A stretch of DNA of 17,913 bases from Actinomycetota bacterium. Lineage in GTDB: Bacteria; Actinomycetota; Thermoleophilia; Gaiellales; Gaiellaceae. Location of the stretch: NCBI GenBank assembly GCA_013696595.1, contig JACCYG010000134.1, forward strand, positions 1 through 17,913, given 5' to 3'. The notes beneath the pieces are model-generated. The model was not told the origin of the DNA. It searched no databases and saw only the letters and a program-made list of their open reading frames with translations. This document shows, piece after piece, positions 8,586 through 15,103 of the stretch (its first letter is position 1; every line of letters begins with the position of its first letter). The position numbers were made by a program, and so were the translations under genes.

Positions 8586-9007
8586 TGGAGCAGCGACTCA
8601 GCCTCGTCACGCTGGGGGTACACGATCTGGGGCGAGCGCGCCGCTTCTACGAGGCGCTCGGCTGGGCGACCGGGGCGAAGCCGGAAGACGACGTCGTCTT
8701 CTTCCAGGCCGGCGGCACGATCGTCGCACTCTGGGACCGGGGGAACCTCGCTGAGGACAGCGGCGTCAACGACACGGGCGGCTGGGGCGGCGTCACGCTC
8801 GCGCACAACGTGCGCTCGCCTGCCGAGGTCGACGCCGTGATCGTGGAGGCGGAGGCCGCCGGCGCGGCGATCCCCCGCCACGGCGGCGAGACGTTCTGGG
8901 GCGGCTACTCCGGGGTGTTCGTCGATCCCGACGGCCACCCGTGGGAGGTCGCGCACAACCCGCATTGGACGCTCGGCGAAGACGGCTCGATCAACCTTTC
9001 GTCGTAG
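8585..9007 (+). CDS. VOC-superfamily (glyoxalase/dioxygenase fold) protein
   Basis: A 140-residue single-unit vicinal-oxygen-chelate protein. GTG 8585 overlaps the FAH stop codon by one base (TAGTG), so the three genes CMD-FAH-VOC are tightly coupled. The fold is shown by LSLVTLGVHDLGRARRFYEALGW (5-27) and the closing strand VFVDPDGHPWEVAHNP (111-126), in which Glu121 is at the usual metal-ligand position. Candidate partner histidines are His13 and His74. It is too short for a two-domain extradiol dioxygenase. Small VOC proteins include glyoxalases, epimerases, hydrolases and antibiotic-binding proteins, so function is open; context points to turnover of an oxo-acid intermediate. The gene is tail-to-tail with the small minus-strand gene, six bases apart. 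Confidence 0.9.
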   Translation: MEQRLSLVTLGVHDLGRARRFYEALGWATGAKPEDDVVFFQAGGTIVALWDRGNLAEDSGVNDTGGWGGVTLAHNVRSPAEVDAVIVEAEAAGAAIPRHGGETFWGGYSGVFVDPDGHPWEVAHNPHWTLGEDGSINLSS

Positions 9008-9013
9008 CGTGGC

Positions 9014-9244
9014 CTACGGATTCGTGCCAGTGTCGATCCAGGCGCGAAGGCGCTGCAGGTCCTCGGCGGGCCACTCGGTATCGCACGGCATCGACCCGTC
9101 CTCGATCCGCTCGTAGATCTCCTCGGCGTTCGTGCGGACGTCGTCGTACGACCTGAGGTCGAACGCAAACGACATCGAGTCGACGTCGTCGTCGCGAAAG
9201 AGCGGCCGGATGTCGCGCTCGAAGCTCGGCGCCCCAGCACTCAC
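9014..9244 (-). CDS. Small protein resembling a cytochrome c domain without CxxCH
   Basis: A 76-residue protein starting at GTG 9244, which overlaps the glutamine-synthetase-like stop in GTGA. It has no signal peptide. The sequence FERDIRPLF (8-16), FDLRSYDDVRTNAEEIYERI (28-47), DGSMPCDTEWPAEDLQRL (49-66) and a final WIDTG follows the order seen in small c-type cytochrome domains: an opening DIxPLF, SYDDV, GxMP and W(I/V)xxG. However, the haem-attachment CxxCH that should follow DIRPLF is replaced by acidic residues. Met52, at the position of the usual axial methionine, is present; Cys54 is the only cysteine. It may be a haem-less derivative with a structural role. Function is unknown; co-translation suggests a partner of the upstream enzyme. 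Confidence 0.75.
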   Translation of the reverse strand: MSAGAPSFERDIRPLFRDDDVDSMSFAFDLRSYDDVRTNAEEIYERIEDGSMPCDTEWPAEDLQRLRAWIDTGTNP

Positions 9245-10590
9245 AATACGTTCACGTATTCGCGAAGCTCCCAGTCCGTGACGGCGCTCGCAAACCGGCT
9301 CGCCTCGTTCCGCTTCATCGCGACGAAGGCCTTGACGAACTGCTCGCCGAGAACCTTCTTGAAGTAGTCGTCCGCCTCGAGCGCGTCGATCGCCTCGGCG
9401 AGCGAGAACGGCATCATCGGCCGGTCCTCGAGCTCGTAGGAGACGCCCGTGACGGGCTCGCCCGGATCGAGCTCGCGGTCGATCCCGTCGATGCCGGCGA
9501 AGATCGCGGCGGCCGAGGCGAGATACGCGTTCGCGGTCCCGTCGCCCGCCCGGTTCTCGACGCGCGTCCCTTTGCCCCGCTCCCGCGGAATCCGCATGTA
9601 GACCGTGCGGTTGTCATGGCCCCACGTGACGTTCCACGGGCCGAAGGCCATGGCGAGAAAACGCTTGTAGGCGTTGATCGTCGGGGCCATGATCGCCGTC
9701 ATCCCGCGGGCGTGCTCGAGCTGACCGGCGATGAAGTGCCGACACAGCGCCGAGAGGCCGTCCGGGGCATCGACGTCCTCGAGGACGTTCTCGCCGCTCG
9801 AGTTCCAGAGTGAGAGGTGGAGGTGGTACCCCGACGTCCCGAGTTCCTGCACGGGCTTGCCCATGAAGGTCGCGACGAGGCCGTGCTGCGCCGCGATCTC
9901 CTTGATCGCAAGTTTGAACAGGTGCGCGTCGTCCGCCGCCTTGAGCGCCTCGGCGTAGCGCAGGTTGATCTCCCACTGGGAGCCGAAGTACTCCTGGTTC
10001 GAGCCGACGACCGGGAGCCCCATCGCGCCGACGGCATCCTCCATCTCCCGCAGGACGCCCTCGGTGTCGACGCTCGGTGAAAGCGTGTAGACGAGCCCGG
10101 GCTGCTTCGCGTACTGCTCATAGCCGTCGCCATCGCTGTTGGGCCGGAGTAGGAAGAACTCGAGCTCGTGGCCGGCGACGGCCGTGTAGCCCCGCTTCTC
10201 CATCTCCTCGCAGGCGCGCTTGAGGAGTTGCCTCGGGGACGCCGGCAGAGGCTCCCCCTCGAAGTAGACGTCGCCGATCGCGATCGCCGTGTCCTTCTCC
10301 CACGGCACGACGGTGAGGGTCGAGAGGTCAGGGATCGCCTGCGCGTCGCGAAACTCGACCTCGGCGCCGAGGCCGGTGCCGTCGATCACCTCCCCGGCGT
10401 GGTCGACGCAGAAGGCGGAGATGCAGAAGTTGATCCCGTCCTCCGCGACCTCGTCCAGCACCGAGATCGGAACGACCTTGTTCCGGGAGACGCCGAGCAG
10501 ATCGGTGAAGTGAATGCGAACACGCTGAACGCCCGCGTCGAGCGCGTGCGCAAGGCGGGCGTCGGCGGATTCGCGTTCCTCGACGGCCAT
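9241..10590 (-). CDS. Glutamine-synthetase-family enzyme, probable gamma-glutamylamide (PuuA-like) synthetase
   Basis: A 449-residue ATP-dependent ligase of the glutamine synthetase fold. The N-terminal beta-grasp part has VRIHFTDLLGVSRNKVVP (24-41). Catalytic-domain landmarks are GHELEFF with metal ligands Glu142 and Glu144, NQEYFGSQWEI (198-208), the HLHLS strand with His256 and His258, MAPTINAYKRF (301-311), and RVENRAGDGTANAYLA with Glu345 and Arg347. The adenylylation loop of the housekeeping GlnA type is not seen, and the end is divergent. Such proteins often join glutamate to amines such as putrescine, isopropylamine or ethanolamine instead of ammonia. The gene starts at ATG 10590, overlapping the stop of an amino-acid/polyamine-type permease by one base, which supports uptake and glutamylation of an amine or amino acid. 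Confidence 0.9.
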   Translation of the reverse strand: MAVEERESADARLAHALDAGVQRVRIHFTDLLGVSRNKVVPISVLDEVAEDGINFCISAFCVDHAGEVIDGTGLGAEVEFRDAQAIPDLSTLTVVPWEKDTAIAIGDVYFEGEPLPASPRQLLKRACEEMEKRGYTAVAGHELEFFLLRPNSDGDGYEQYAKQPGLVYTLSPSVDTEGVLREMEDAVGAMGLPVVGSNQEYFGSQWEINLRYAEALKAADDAHLFKLAIKEIAAQHGLVATFMGKPVQELGTSGYHLHLSLWNSSGENVLEDVDAPDGLSALCRHFIAGQLEHARGMTAIMAPTINAYKRFLAMAFGPWNVTWGHDNRTVYMRIPRERGKGTRVENRAGDGTANAYLASAAAIFAGIDGIDRELDPGEPVTGVSYELEDRPMMPFSLAEAIDALEADDYFKKVLGEQFVKAFVAMKRNEASRFASAVTDWELREYVNVL

Positions 10591-12068
10591 CAGGGCCTAT
10601 CGTGCCTAACGCCTTCTCCTTCCGGCTCCGGAGGCGGAGGGACGGTGTCGTCGAAGACCGTCGCCTCACGCCGGGCTTCCGCAAGCGGGACCGGCCGGAA
10701 CTGGGCGGTTGCGCTCCTCATCGCGACGGCGTTGTAGACGAACGAGAACACCACCGCAACGGCGAGAAAGATCCCGTAGTCGCGGTAGGCGTGCTCCTTG
10801 ATCTTCGGGTCCGGGAAGATCTTGTACGCCGCTACTGCAAGAAGAGCCATGCCGAGAAGCTGCGGCACCGGGAACAGAGGCGATCGGTACGGCCGTGCGG
10901 CGTTCGGCTCGCGAACTCGGAGCGTGATGAGCGAGACGTGGATGAGCACATAGGCCGTTCCCCAGCCGAGAACTCCGGCCAGGATGAGCTCGACGAAGCT
11001 CGCCTCCGTGTTCAGATCGATGAACAGGTTCATGAGAATCGGGGCCAAAGCCATCACGGCAATCCCGACCACCGGCGCGCGGGTCGCGGGCAGGAGGTAC
11101 GCGAAGACACGTGGCAGCTGACCTGTGAGCGCCATTCCGTACAGGATCCGCGGGATTCCCGAAAGGAGGGCGTTCAGCGTGCTCAGCGTCGCCGCGATCG
11201 AGACGAGTCCCATCCACCACTTCCCGGTCTCGCCGAGGATCGCCGTAGCGGCGTCGATGTGCGCGGTGGGGCTGAACGCGGCGAGCTGGTCCCCGGGGAG
11301 ATAGCGCGCCGCCGCGAGGCCGAAGAGGGCGAGCGGCACGGCAACGAGCGTCAGGCCCAGGAAGATTCCGAGCGGTATGTCGCGGCCCGGATTCCTGAGC
11401 TCCTCCGCGAGCGGGCACGTGTACTCCATGCCGACGAACGCGAAGATGGCTATGCCGAGCAGCGTCAGCAAGAGATCCCATTCGAAGGGGATGTCCGGAA
11501 AGACGCCGCCGATTGGATCGCCGGATCCAATCCCGAGTAGGCCGATCAGGCCGAATATGAGGAGTGACAAGGCCACGACGCCGGTGAGGAAGACCTCGAC
11601 GGCTCCGTACGGCCTAACTCCGGCGGCGTTGAGGAGGGCAACGACCCCGACGAGGATCACGACCCAGAGGCGGATGCCGAAGAAGTCTGCGCCAAGGACG
11701 TCGTGGAGGATGAGCGACGGGATGAACGACTCCGCCGTGGTCGGAAACAGCATGATCGCCACGTAGCCGACGAGCACCGCGACTGTCGCGAAGAAGGGCC
11801 CGAGGCCGGCGCGGACGTACTCGTTCATCGAACCGGCTCGCGGAATCATCGTCGCGAGCTCCGCGAAGCTCATCGACTGGAGGTACATCGTTAGAAGCCC
11901 GATTGCGAGTGCAAGCAGGAAGATCCAGCTCGCGAAGAACCCCGACGTAACGGGCGCGAGGACCGTCGTCGCGACGATGAGGCCGAACGTGGTGCCGATC
12001 GCCGTCGGAAGGCCGACCGCGCGCCGCTCGAGCGCGAGCGGAGCACCTTCATGCGCACGCGTTGCCAT
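10590..12068 (-). CDS. APC-superfamily amino acid/polyamine permease
   Basis: A 492-residue inner-membrane secondary transporter. About twelve hydrophobic helices are visible. The first is VGLPTAIGTTFGLIVATTVL (18-37), followed by the family-typical FAELATMIPRAGSMNEYVRAGLGP after TM2, and VGMEYTCPLAEELRNPGRDIPLGI after the sixth helix region. ATG 12068 has a strong AAGGAGGG ribosome site (12079-12072). The C-terminus ends in a proline- and glutamate-rich cytoplasmic tail. Family members exchange or import amino acids and polyamines with protons or other ions. Coupling to the glutamylamide-synthetase-like gene by a one-base overlap suggests an amine or amino acid substrate. It is the first gene of a three-gene unit, preceded by a 160-base gap with a palindrome but no convincing sigma-70-like promoter. 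Confidence 0.92.
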   Translation of the reverse strand: MATRAHEGAPLALERRAVGLPTAIGTTFGLIVATTVLAPVTSGFFASWIFLLALAIGLLTMYLQSMSFAELATMIPRAGSMNEYVRAGLGPFFATVAVLVGYVAIMLFPTTAESFIPSLILHDVLGADFFGIRLWVVILVGVVALLNAAGVRPYGAVEVFLTGVVALSLLIFGLIGLLGIGSGDPIGGVFPDIPFEWDLLLTLLGIAIFAFVGMEYTCPLAEELRNPGRDIPLGIFLGLTLVAVPLALFGLAAARYLPGDQLAAFSPTAHIDAATAILGETGKWWMGLVSIAATLSTLNALLSGIPRILYGMALTGQLPRVFAYLLPATRAPVVGIAVMALAPILMNLFIDLNTEASFVELILAGVLGWGTAYVLIHVSLITLRVREPNAARPYRSPLFPVPQLLGMALLAVAAYKIFPDPKIKEHAYRDYGIFLAVAVVFSFVYNAVAMRSATAQFRPVPLAEARREATVFDDTVPPPPEPEGEGVRHDRP

Positions 12069-12186
12069 CTACCCTCCTTTTCTCGCTTGTCTGCCGCGGA
12101 GAGGCGCCGTGATCTTCAACGACGGGAGCGAACGGCACAAGTCCCGAGTGTTCGTTCCCGGGGCGAGTGCCATTTCGAGCCATGCC

Positions 12187-12204
12187 CCCGTGCCAGGCAC
12201 CGGG
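12187..12204. repeat. Palindrome in the gap between dioxygenase and permease genes
   Basis: CCC, GTGCC, A, GGCAC, a bulged C and GGG form an 18-base near-perfect inverted repeat. On the minus strand it follows the dioxygenase stop by 24 bases and precedes the permease start by about 120. It could stop transcription, though no T-run follows. From memory, the core GTGCCAGGCAC followed by CGGGACA resembles a dispersed repeat family in high-GC genomes. Only one copy occurs in the window. The rest of the 160-base gap shows one weak inverted repeat (CGAAC 12129-12133, GTTCG 12150-12154). Confidence 0.45.
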
Positions 12205-12228
12205 ACAGGCCCGGCAGGACGCGCCGGA

Positions 12229-13134
12229 TCAGTCGGGTAGGCGGCCGAGCGCCTGGAGCTGCCCGCGCTCGATCTCGATCGCTTCCTCGTCGAAGCGAAA
12301 ATAGGTCCGCGGAGGCAGCGTCCCCCAGACGTTCGACGAGTGGGGTGTGTCCTCCCAGTCGCGCGGTTTGTGGTCGAGGCGCAGCTGCTCCATGTCCGCG
12401 TAGAGCTCGACGATCAGGTCGTCCTCCGGAATGCGGATGTACGCGAAGAGGCTCGCCGCGACTCCGTGCCGGCCGGGGCCCCAGACGACCCAGCGTCCGT
12501 GCTTCGCCAGGTGGTCGAGCGCGACGCGCATCTCGCCGATGTCAGCGAGCTCGAGGGCGAAGTGGTGGAAGTGAGTCGGGCTCTTTTGCACCATCGCGTG
12601 CACGTGGTGGTCGGCGTTCAGGTGAAGCCAGATTCCCTCGTCACCGAGATAATCGGTCACCCGGAAGCCAAGGTCGTCCACGTAGAAGCGCGAGAGCCGC
12701 TGGACGTCCTCGCTCAAAACGTTCACGTGCCCAAGCCTGCGCGGATGGAGCCCGGGTAGATCGCCGGAGAGGCGGGCGACGTCCGGGAACTCGCTCTCGC
12801 GCGGCGTCCATTCGACGATCTCGACACCGAAACCATCGGGGTCGGCGAGGAGGAGTGACGGCGCGCGACCGTCCGGGCGCTCGATGAGCTCGCCGTCGAC
12901 TCCCAGGTCGGCGAAAGAACGCCCAGGCCCGAGCTCCCAACCGGCGTGGTCGAAGCCGGGAGAATCGGATGCGATCAGCTCGAGCGAGTAGTCCTCGAAA
13001 CCGCAGCGAAGGTAAGCACGGTCGGCATGGCGCTCGCCGATCGTGAGGCCGAACTGGCGCGACCAGCGCTCGGCGGCCTCGTCGAGGTCCGCGACCCGCA
13101 GTCCGACGTGGTGGATGCCCGCGAGCGCGCTCAG
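12229..13134 (-). CDS. hpaD: Type I (VOC) extradiol dioxygenase, homoprotocatechuate 2,3-dioxygenase-like
   Basis: A 301-residue two-domain ring-cleaving dioxygenase. The N-terminal VOC unit runs 5-110 (IHHVGLRVADLDEAAERW to DPDGFGVEIVEW). The C-terminal catalytic unit carries the 2-His-1-Glu metal site: His136 (GHVNVLSED), His191 (THFHHFALEL) and Glu243 (IVELYAD). Second-sphere residues match the type I enzymes from Brevibacterium and Arthrobacter: His177, 14 residues before the second ligand, His223 in GPGRHGV, and Tyr232. The usual DPDGH turn before the Glu is replaced by PEDD, with one extra residue. No ATG, GTG or TTG lies near the start of homology. CTG 13134, overlapping the hpaC-like stop in CTGA, has GGAG six bases upstream and is the best start. 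An open frame continues upstream but is shadow. Confidence 0.88.
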   Translation of the reverse strand: MSALAGIHHVGLRVADLDEAAERWSRQFGLTIGERHADRAYLRCGFEDYSLELIASDSPGFDHAGWELGPGRSFADLGVDGELIERPDGRAPSLLLADPDGFGVEIVEWTPRESEFPDVARLSGDLPGLHPRRLGHVNVLSEDVQRLSRFYVDDLGFRVTDYLGDEGIWLHLNADHHVHAMVQKSPTHFHHFALELADIGEMRVALDHLAKHGRWVVWGPGRHGVAASLFAYIRIPEDDLIVELYADMEQLRLDHKPRDWEDTPHSSNVWGTLPPRTYFRFDEEAIEIERGQLQALGRLPD

Positions 13135-13631
13135 CCGAGGCTCCGCATCCCCGGAAGCGTCCGGTAGCCGCCCTGGAAGAAGACGAGTGGGTTGCCGCCG
13201 TTCGAGCTCATCTCGCACGCTTCGACGTTCCCGAGCACGATGTCGTGGTCGCCGGCCTGGACGACGTCGTCCACGTTGCAGACGAGGTACGCGAGACAGC
13301 CCGGAAGGAGCGGGATGCCGCGGTGGCCGTCGATCACGTCGAGCCCTTCGAAATGGTCCTGCCCCGGCTTGGCGAACCGCCGGGAGACGTCTTCCTGGTG
13401 ATCGGCGAGGATGTTGACGGCGAAGTGACCCGCTGTCTGGATCGCGAGCGCCGTCCGCGCGCCGCGGGTGAGGCACGCGAGAATCATCACCGGCTCGATC
13501 GAGACGGAGGTGAGGGAATTCGCCGTCATCCCGTGCCGCTTCCCTTCGTCCACGGTCGTCAGCACGCTCACACCCGTCGGAAAGTGGCCCATCACCCGGC
13601 GGAACTCGAGCGGATCGACGGCCTCGGGCAT
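13131..13631 (-). CDS. hpaC: Flavin reductase component (HpaC-like) of a two-component monooxygenase
   Basis: A 166-residue NAD(P)H:flavin oxidoreductase supplying reduced flavin to the adjacent hydroxylase. The start is ATG 13631, overlapping the hydroxylase stop by one base; the frame stays open upstream but only as shadow. The family pattern is complete: FRRVMGHFPTGVSVLTT (10-26), HGMTANSLTSVSIEPVMILACL (33-54), FAVNILADHQEDVSRRFA (70-87), and GDHDIVLGNV (127-136), the flavin-reductase signature near the C-terminus. Length is normal for HpaC. There is no flavin Rossmann motif, as expected for this fold. Its place between an HpaB-like gene and an extradiol dioxygenase fits the electron-supply role in aromatic ring hydroxylation. 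Confidence 0.93.
   Translation of the reverse strand: MPEAVDPLEFRRVMGHFPTGVSVLTTVDEGKRHGMTANSLTSVSIEPVMILACLTRGARTALAIQTAGHFAVNILADHQEDVSRRFAKPGQDHFEGLDVIDGHRGIPLLPGCLAYLVCNVDDVVQAGDHDIVLGNVEACEMSSNGGNPLVFFQGGYRTLPGMRSLG
13132..13144 (-). promoter_or_regulatory. Ribosome site deciding a CTG start
   Basis: On the minus strand GGAG (13144-13141), six spacer bases and CTG (13134-13132) make a standard initiation layout with a rare start codon. The CTG overlaps the TGA of the flavin reductase gene by two bases (CTGA), parallel to the ATGA and GTGA overlaps elsewhere in the window. The nearest in-frame GTG lies some 30 codons upstream, inside the reductase gene. Confidence 0.5.
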
Positions 13632-15094
13632 CAGTCGGTCAGGAAGCGCTCCACGAGCTCGGTCGGATGGTCCTTGTCGGCGAGGAGGTACGCGAGCGCG
13701 GTCATCCGGAAGGAGTCGGAAAGGTAGAAGCGCTCGTAGAGCTCCCCGCGGCCTCCGAGCGACGAGCCGACGAAGTCCCAGGCGAGCCGGAAGGCTCGGA
13801 TCTTGCGCTCGGCGCCCGCGTTCCGCCCCTGGAAGTACTTTTCGATGTCGGCCCGGAGCGGGCCCTCCCAGTCGGCCTTCGAGGGCGTCGCCATGAACCC
13901 ACCGCCCCCGATCAGCTGGATGAGCTCGATGGAGCGCGGGACCCACTTCGGCATGAGACCGCGGAGGGCGACGAACGACCGCTCATCGGGCACCCAGTCC
14001 TCGCTTCCTTCCGCCTGGAAAGAACCGGCCTCCGCGGCGACGATCCCCGCCCGCGTCAGCTCGAGCATCGACCAGAGCTCGCCGAGCTTCTCCTGCACGT
14101 GGTCGAACGCATTGACGCCGGTGAGGTCGGCGATCGTGTGGCCGATGCCGAACGCGAACTCGAGCTTCGCCCACGCTCGCGTCATCGCCTGGTGGATGAT
14201 GTGCGCACGCCAGTGGGTGTCGGTGATGACCTCGCTGTGCAGCTTCGCGTCCCCGTCGAGAAAGATGCGGTCGCGCGGCACTTCGACGTCGTCGAAGATC
14301 ACGACCGCGTCCATCTCGTCGAAACGGCTCGAGAGCGGGTGGTCCCACGGATCGCGCTGAACCGAGAACGAGTCGCGGCAGATGAACTTGAGGCCCGGCG
14401 TCGACATCGGGATCGCGAAGCAGATCGCGTACCTCGCGTCCTGGAGACGGAGATCGCTCCCCGGGTAGACGGCGAGCTCGTCCGCGAAAGGCGCGAGCGT
14501 CGCGAGCATGCGCGCCCCGCGAACGAGAATCCCGTTCTCGGTGTCCTCGACCTTGTGGAGCGAGACCTCACCCCCGGCCTGCTCGGCCTCGGCCACGGAG
14601 CGGTCGACCTGCGGGTTGATCAGCGTGTGCGTCAGGGACAGGTCGTTGTCCCGCATGTGCTTCTGGTACTCGACGACGTTGCGCGCGCCGTCCTCGTTTC
14701 CGTAGCGAGCCCAGACGTCCGCGCGCGCCGCGAAGTTCGCAAACGTGTAGTTCAGGTAGTCGGGCGTGCGGCCCATCATCCCGACGGTCTCGTCGGCGAT
14801 CCGCTTCGACGCGGCGCGCCGCCGCTCGAGGTCCTCACGGCTCTTCGGAAGAACATGGGTGACGTTCACGGATTGTCCTGTGTCGGGTGACTCCATGAGG
14901 AACGTGTCCGGCTCCTCGTGCTGAAGGTCGAACACGCGCGCGAGGGAGCGGGCCGCTCCCTCGAGCTTCGGATGCGCTGCGGGGTCGGTGACCTTCTCGC
15001 CCTCGAGCCAGAGCTCGCGCTCGTCACCACGAAGGCCGGCGAGGAACTGCTCGCCCGTCCGCGCCCCGGTCGTCTCTCTCGTCTCGGTCGCCAC
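13631..15094 (-). CDS. hpaB: 4-hydroxyphenylacetate 3-hydroxylase family oxygenase (HpaB-like)
   Basis: A 487-residue FADH2-using aromatic hydroxylase of the HpaB family (acyl-CoA dehydrogenase-like fold). It would insert an ortho hydroxyl group into a phenol to give a catechol. Recognisable segments are GRTPDYLNYTF (108-118), a long middle domain with FDDVEVPRDRIFLDGD, and IGGGGFMATPS (395-405), followed by a helical C-terminal domain. The start is GTG 15094. Its GGGAGGA ribosome site (15104-15098) overlaps the stop codon of the upstream aldehyde dehydrogenase gene. The reductase gene overlaps its stop. The neighbouring HpaE- and HpaG-like genes make 4-hydroxyphenylacetate the best substrate guess. 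Related family members act on phenol, 4-nitrophenol or chlorophenols, so the substrate is inferred from context. Confidence 0.92.
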   Translation of the reverse strand: MATETRETTGARTGEQFLAGLRGDERELWLEGEKVTDPAAHPKLEGAARSLARVFDLQHEEPDTFLMESPDTGQSVNVTHVLPKSREDLERRRAASKRIADETVGMMGRTPDYLNYTFANFAARADVWARYGNEDGARNVVEYQKHMRDNDLSLTHTLINPQVDRSVAEAEQAGGEVSLHKVEDTENGILVRGARMLATLAPFADELAVYPGSDLRLQDARYAICFAIPMSTPGLKFICRDSFSVQRDPWDHPLSSRFDEMDAVVIFDDVEVPRDRIFLDGDAKLHSEVITDTHWRAHIIHQAMTRAWAKLEFAFGIGHTIADLTGVNAFDHVQEKLGELWSMLELTRAGIVAAEAGSFQAEGSEDWVPDERSFVALRGLMPKWVPRSIELIQLIGGGGFMATPSKADWEGPLRADIEKYFQGRNAGAERKIRAFRLAWDFVGSSLGGRGELYERFYLSDSFRMTALAYLLADKDHPTELVERFLTD

Positions 15095-15103
15095 TGGTCC
15101 TCC

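Noticed and set aside
12129..12154. Inverted repeat CGAAC/GTTCG upstream of the permease
   Set aside because: Five-base arms with a 16-base spacer; too weak to call an operator without comparative data.
13135..13476. N-terminal extension of the extradiol dioxygenase to an ATG at 13476
   Set aside because: It would overlap the flavin reductase gene for over 300 bases and reads as Arg/Pro-rich shadow.
13667..14890. 407-codon open frame opposite hpaB
   Set aside because: Shadow of the HpaB-like frame; no family features.
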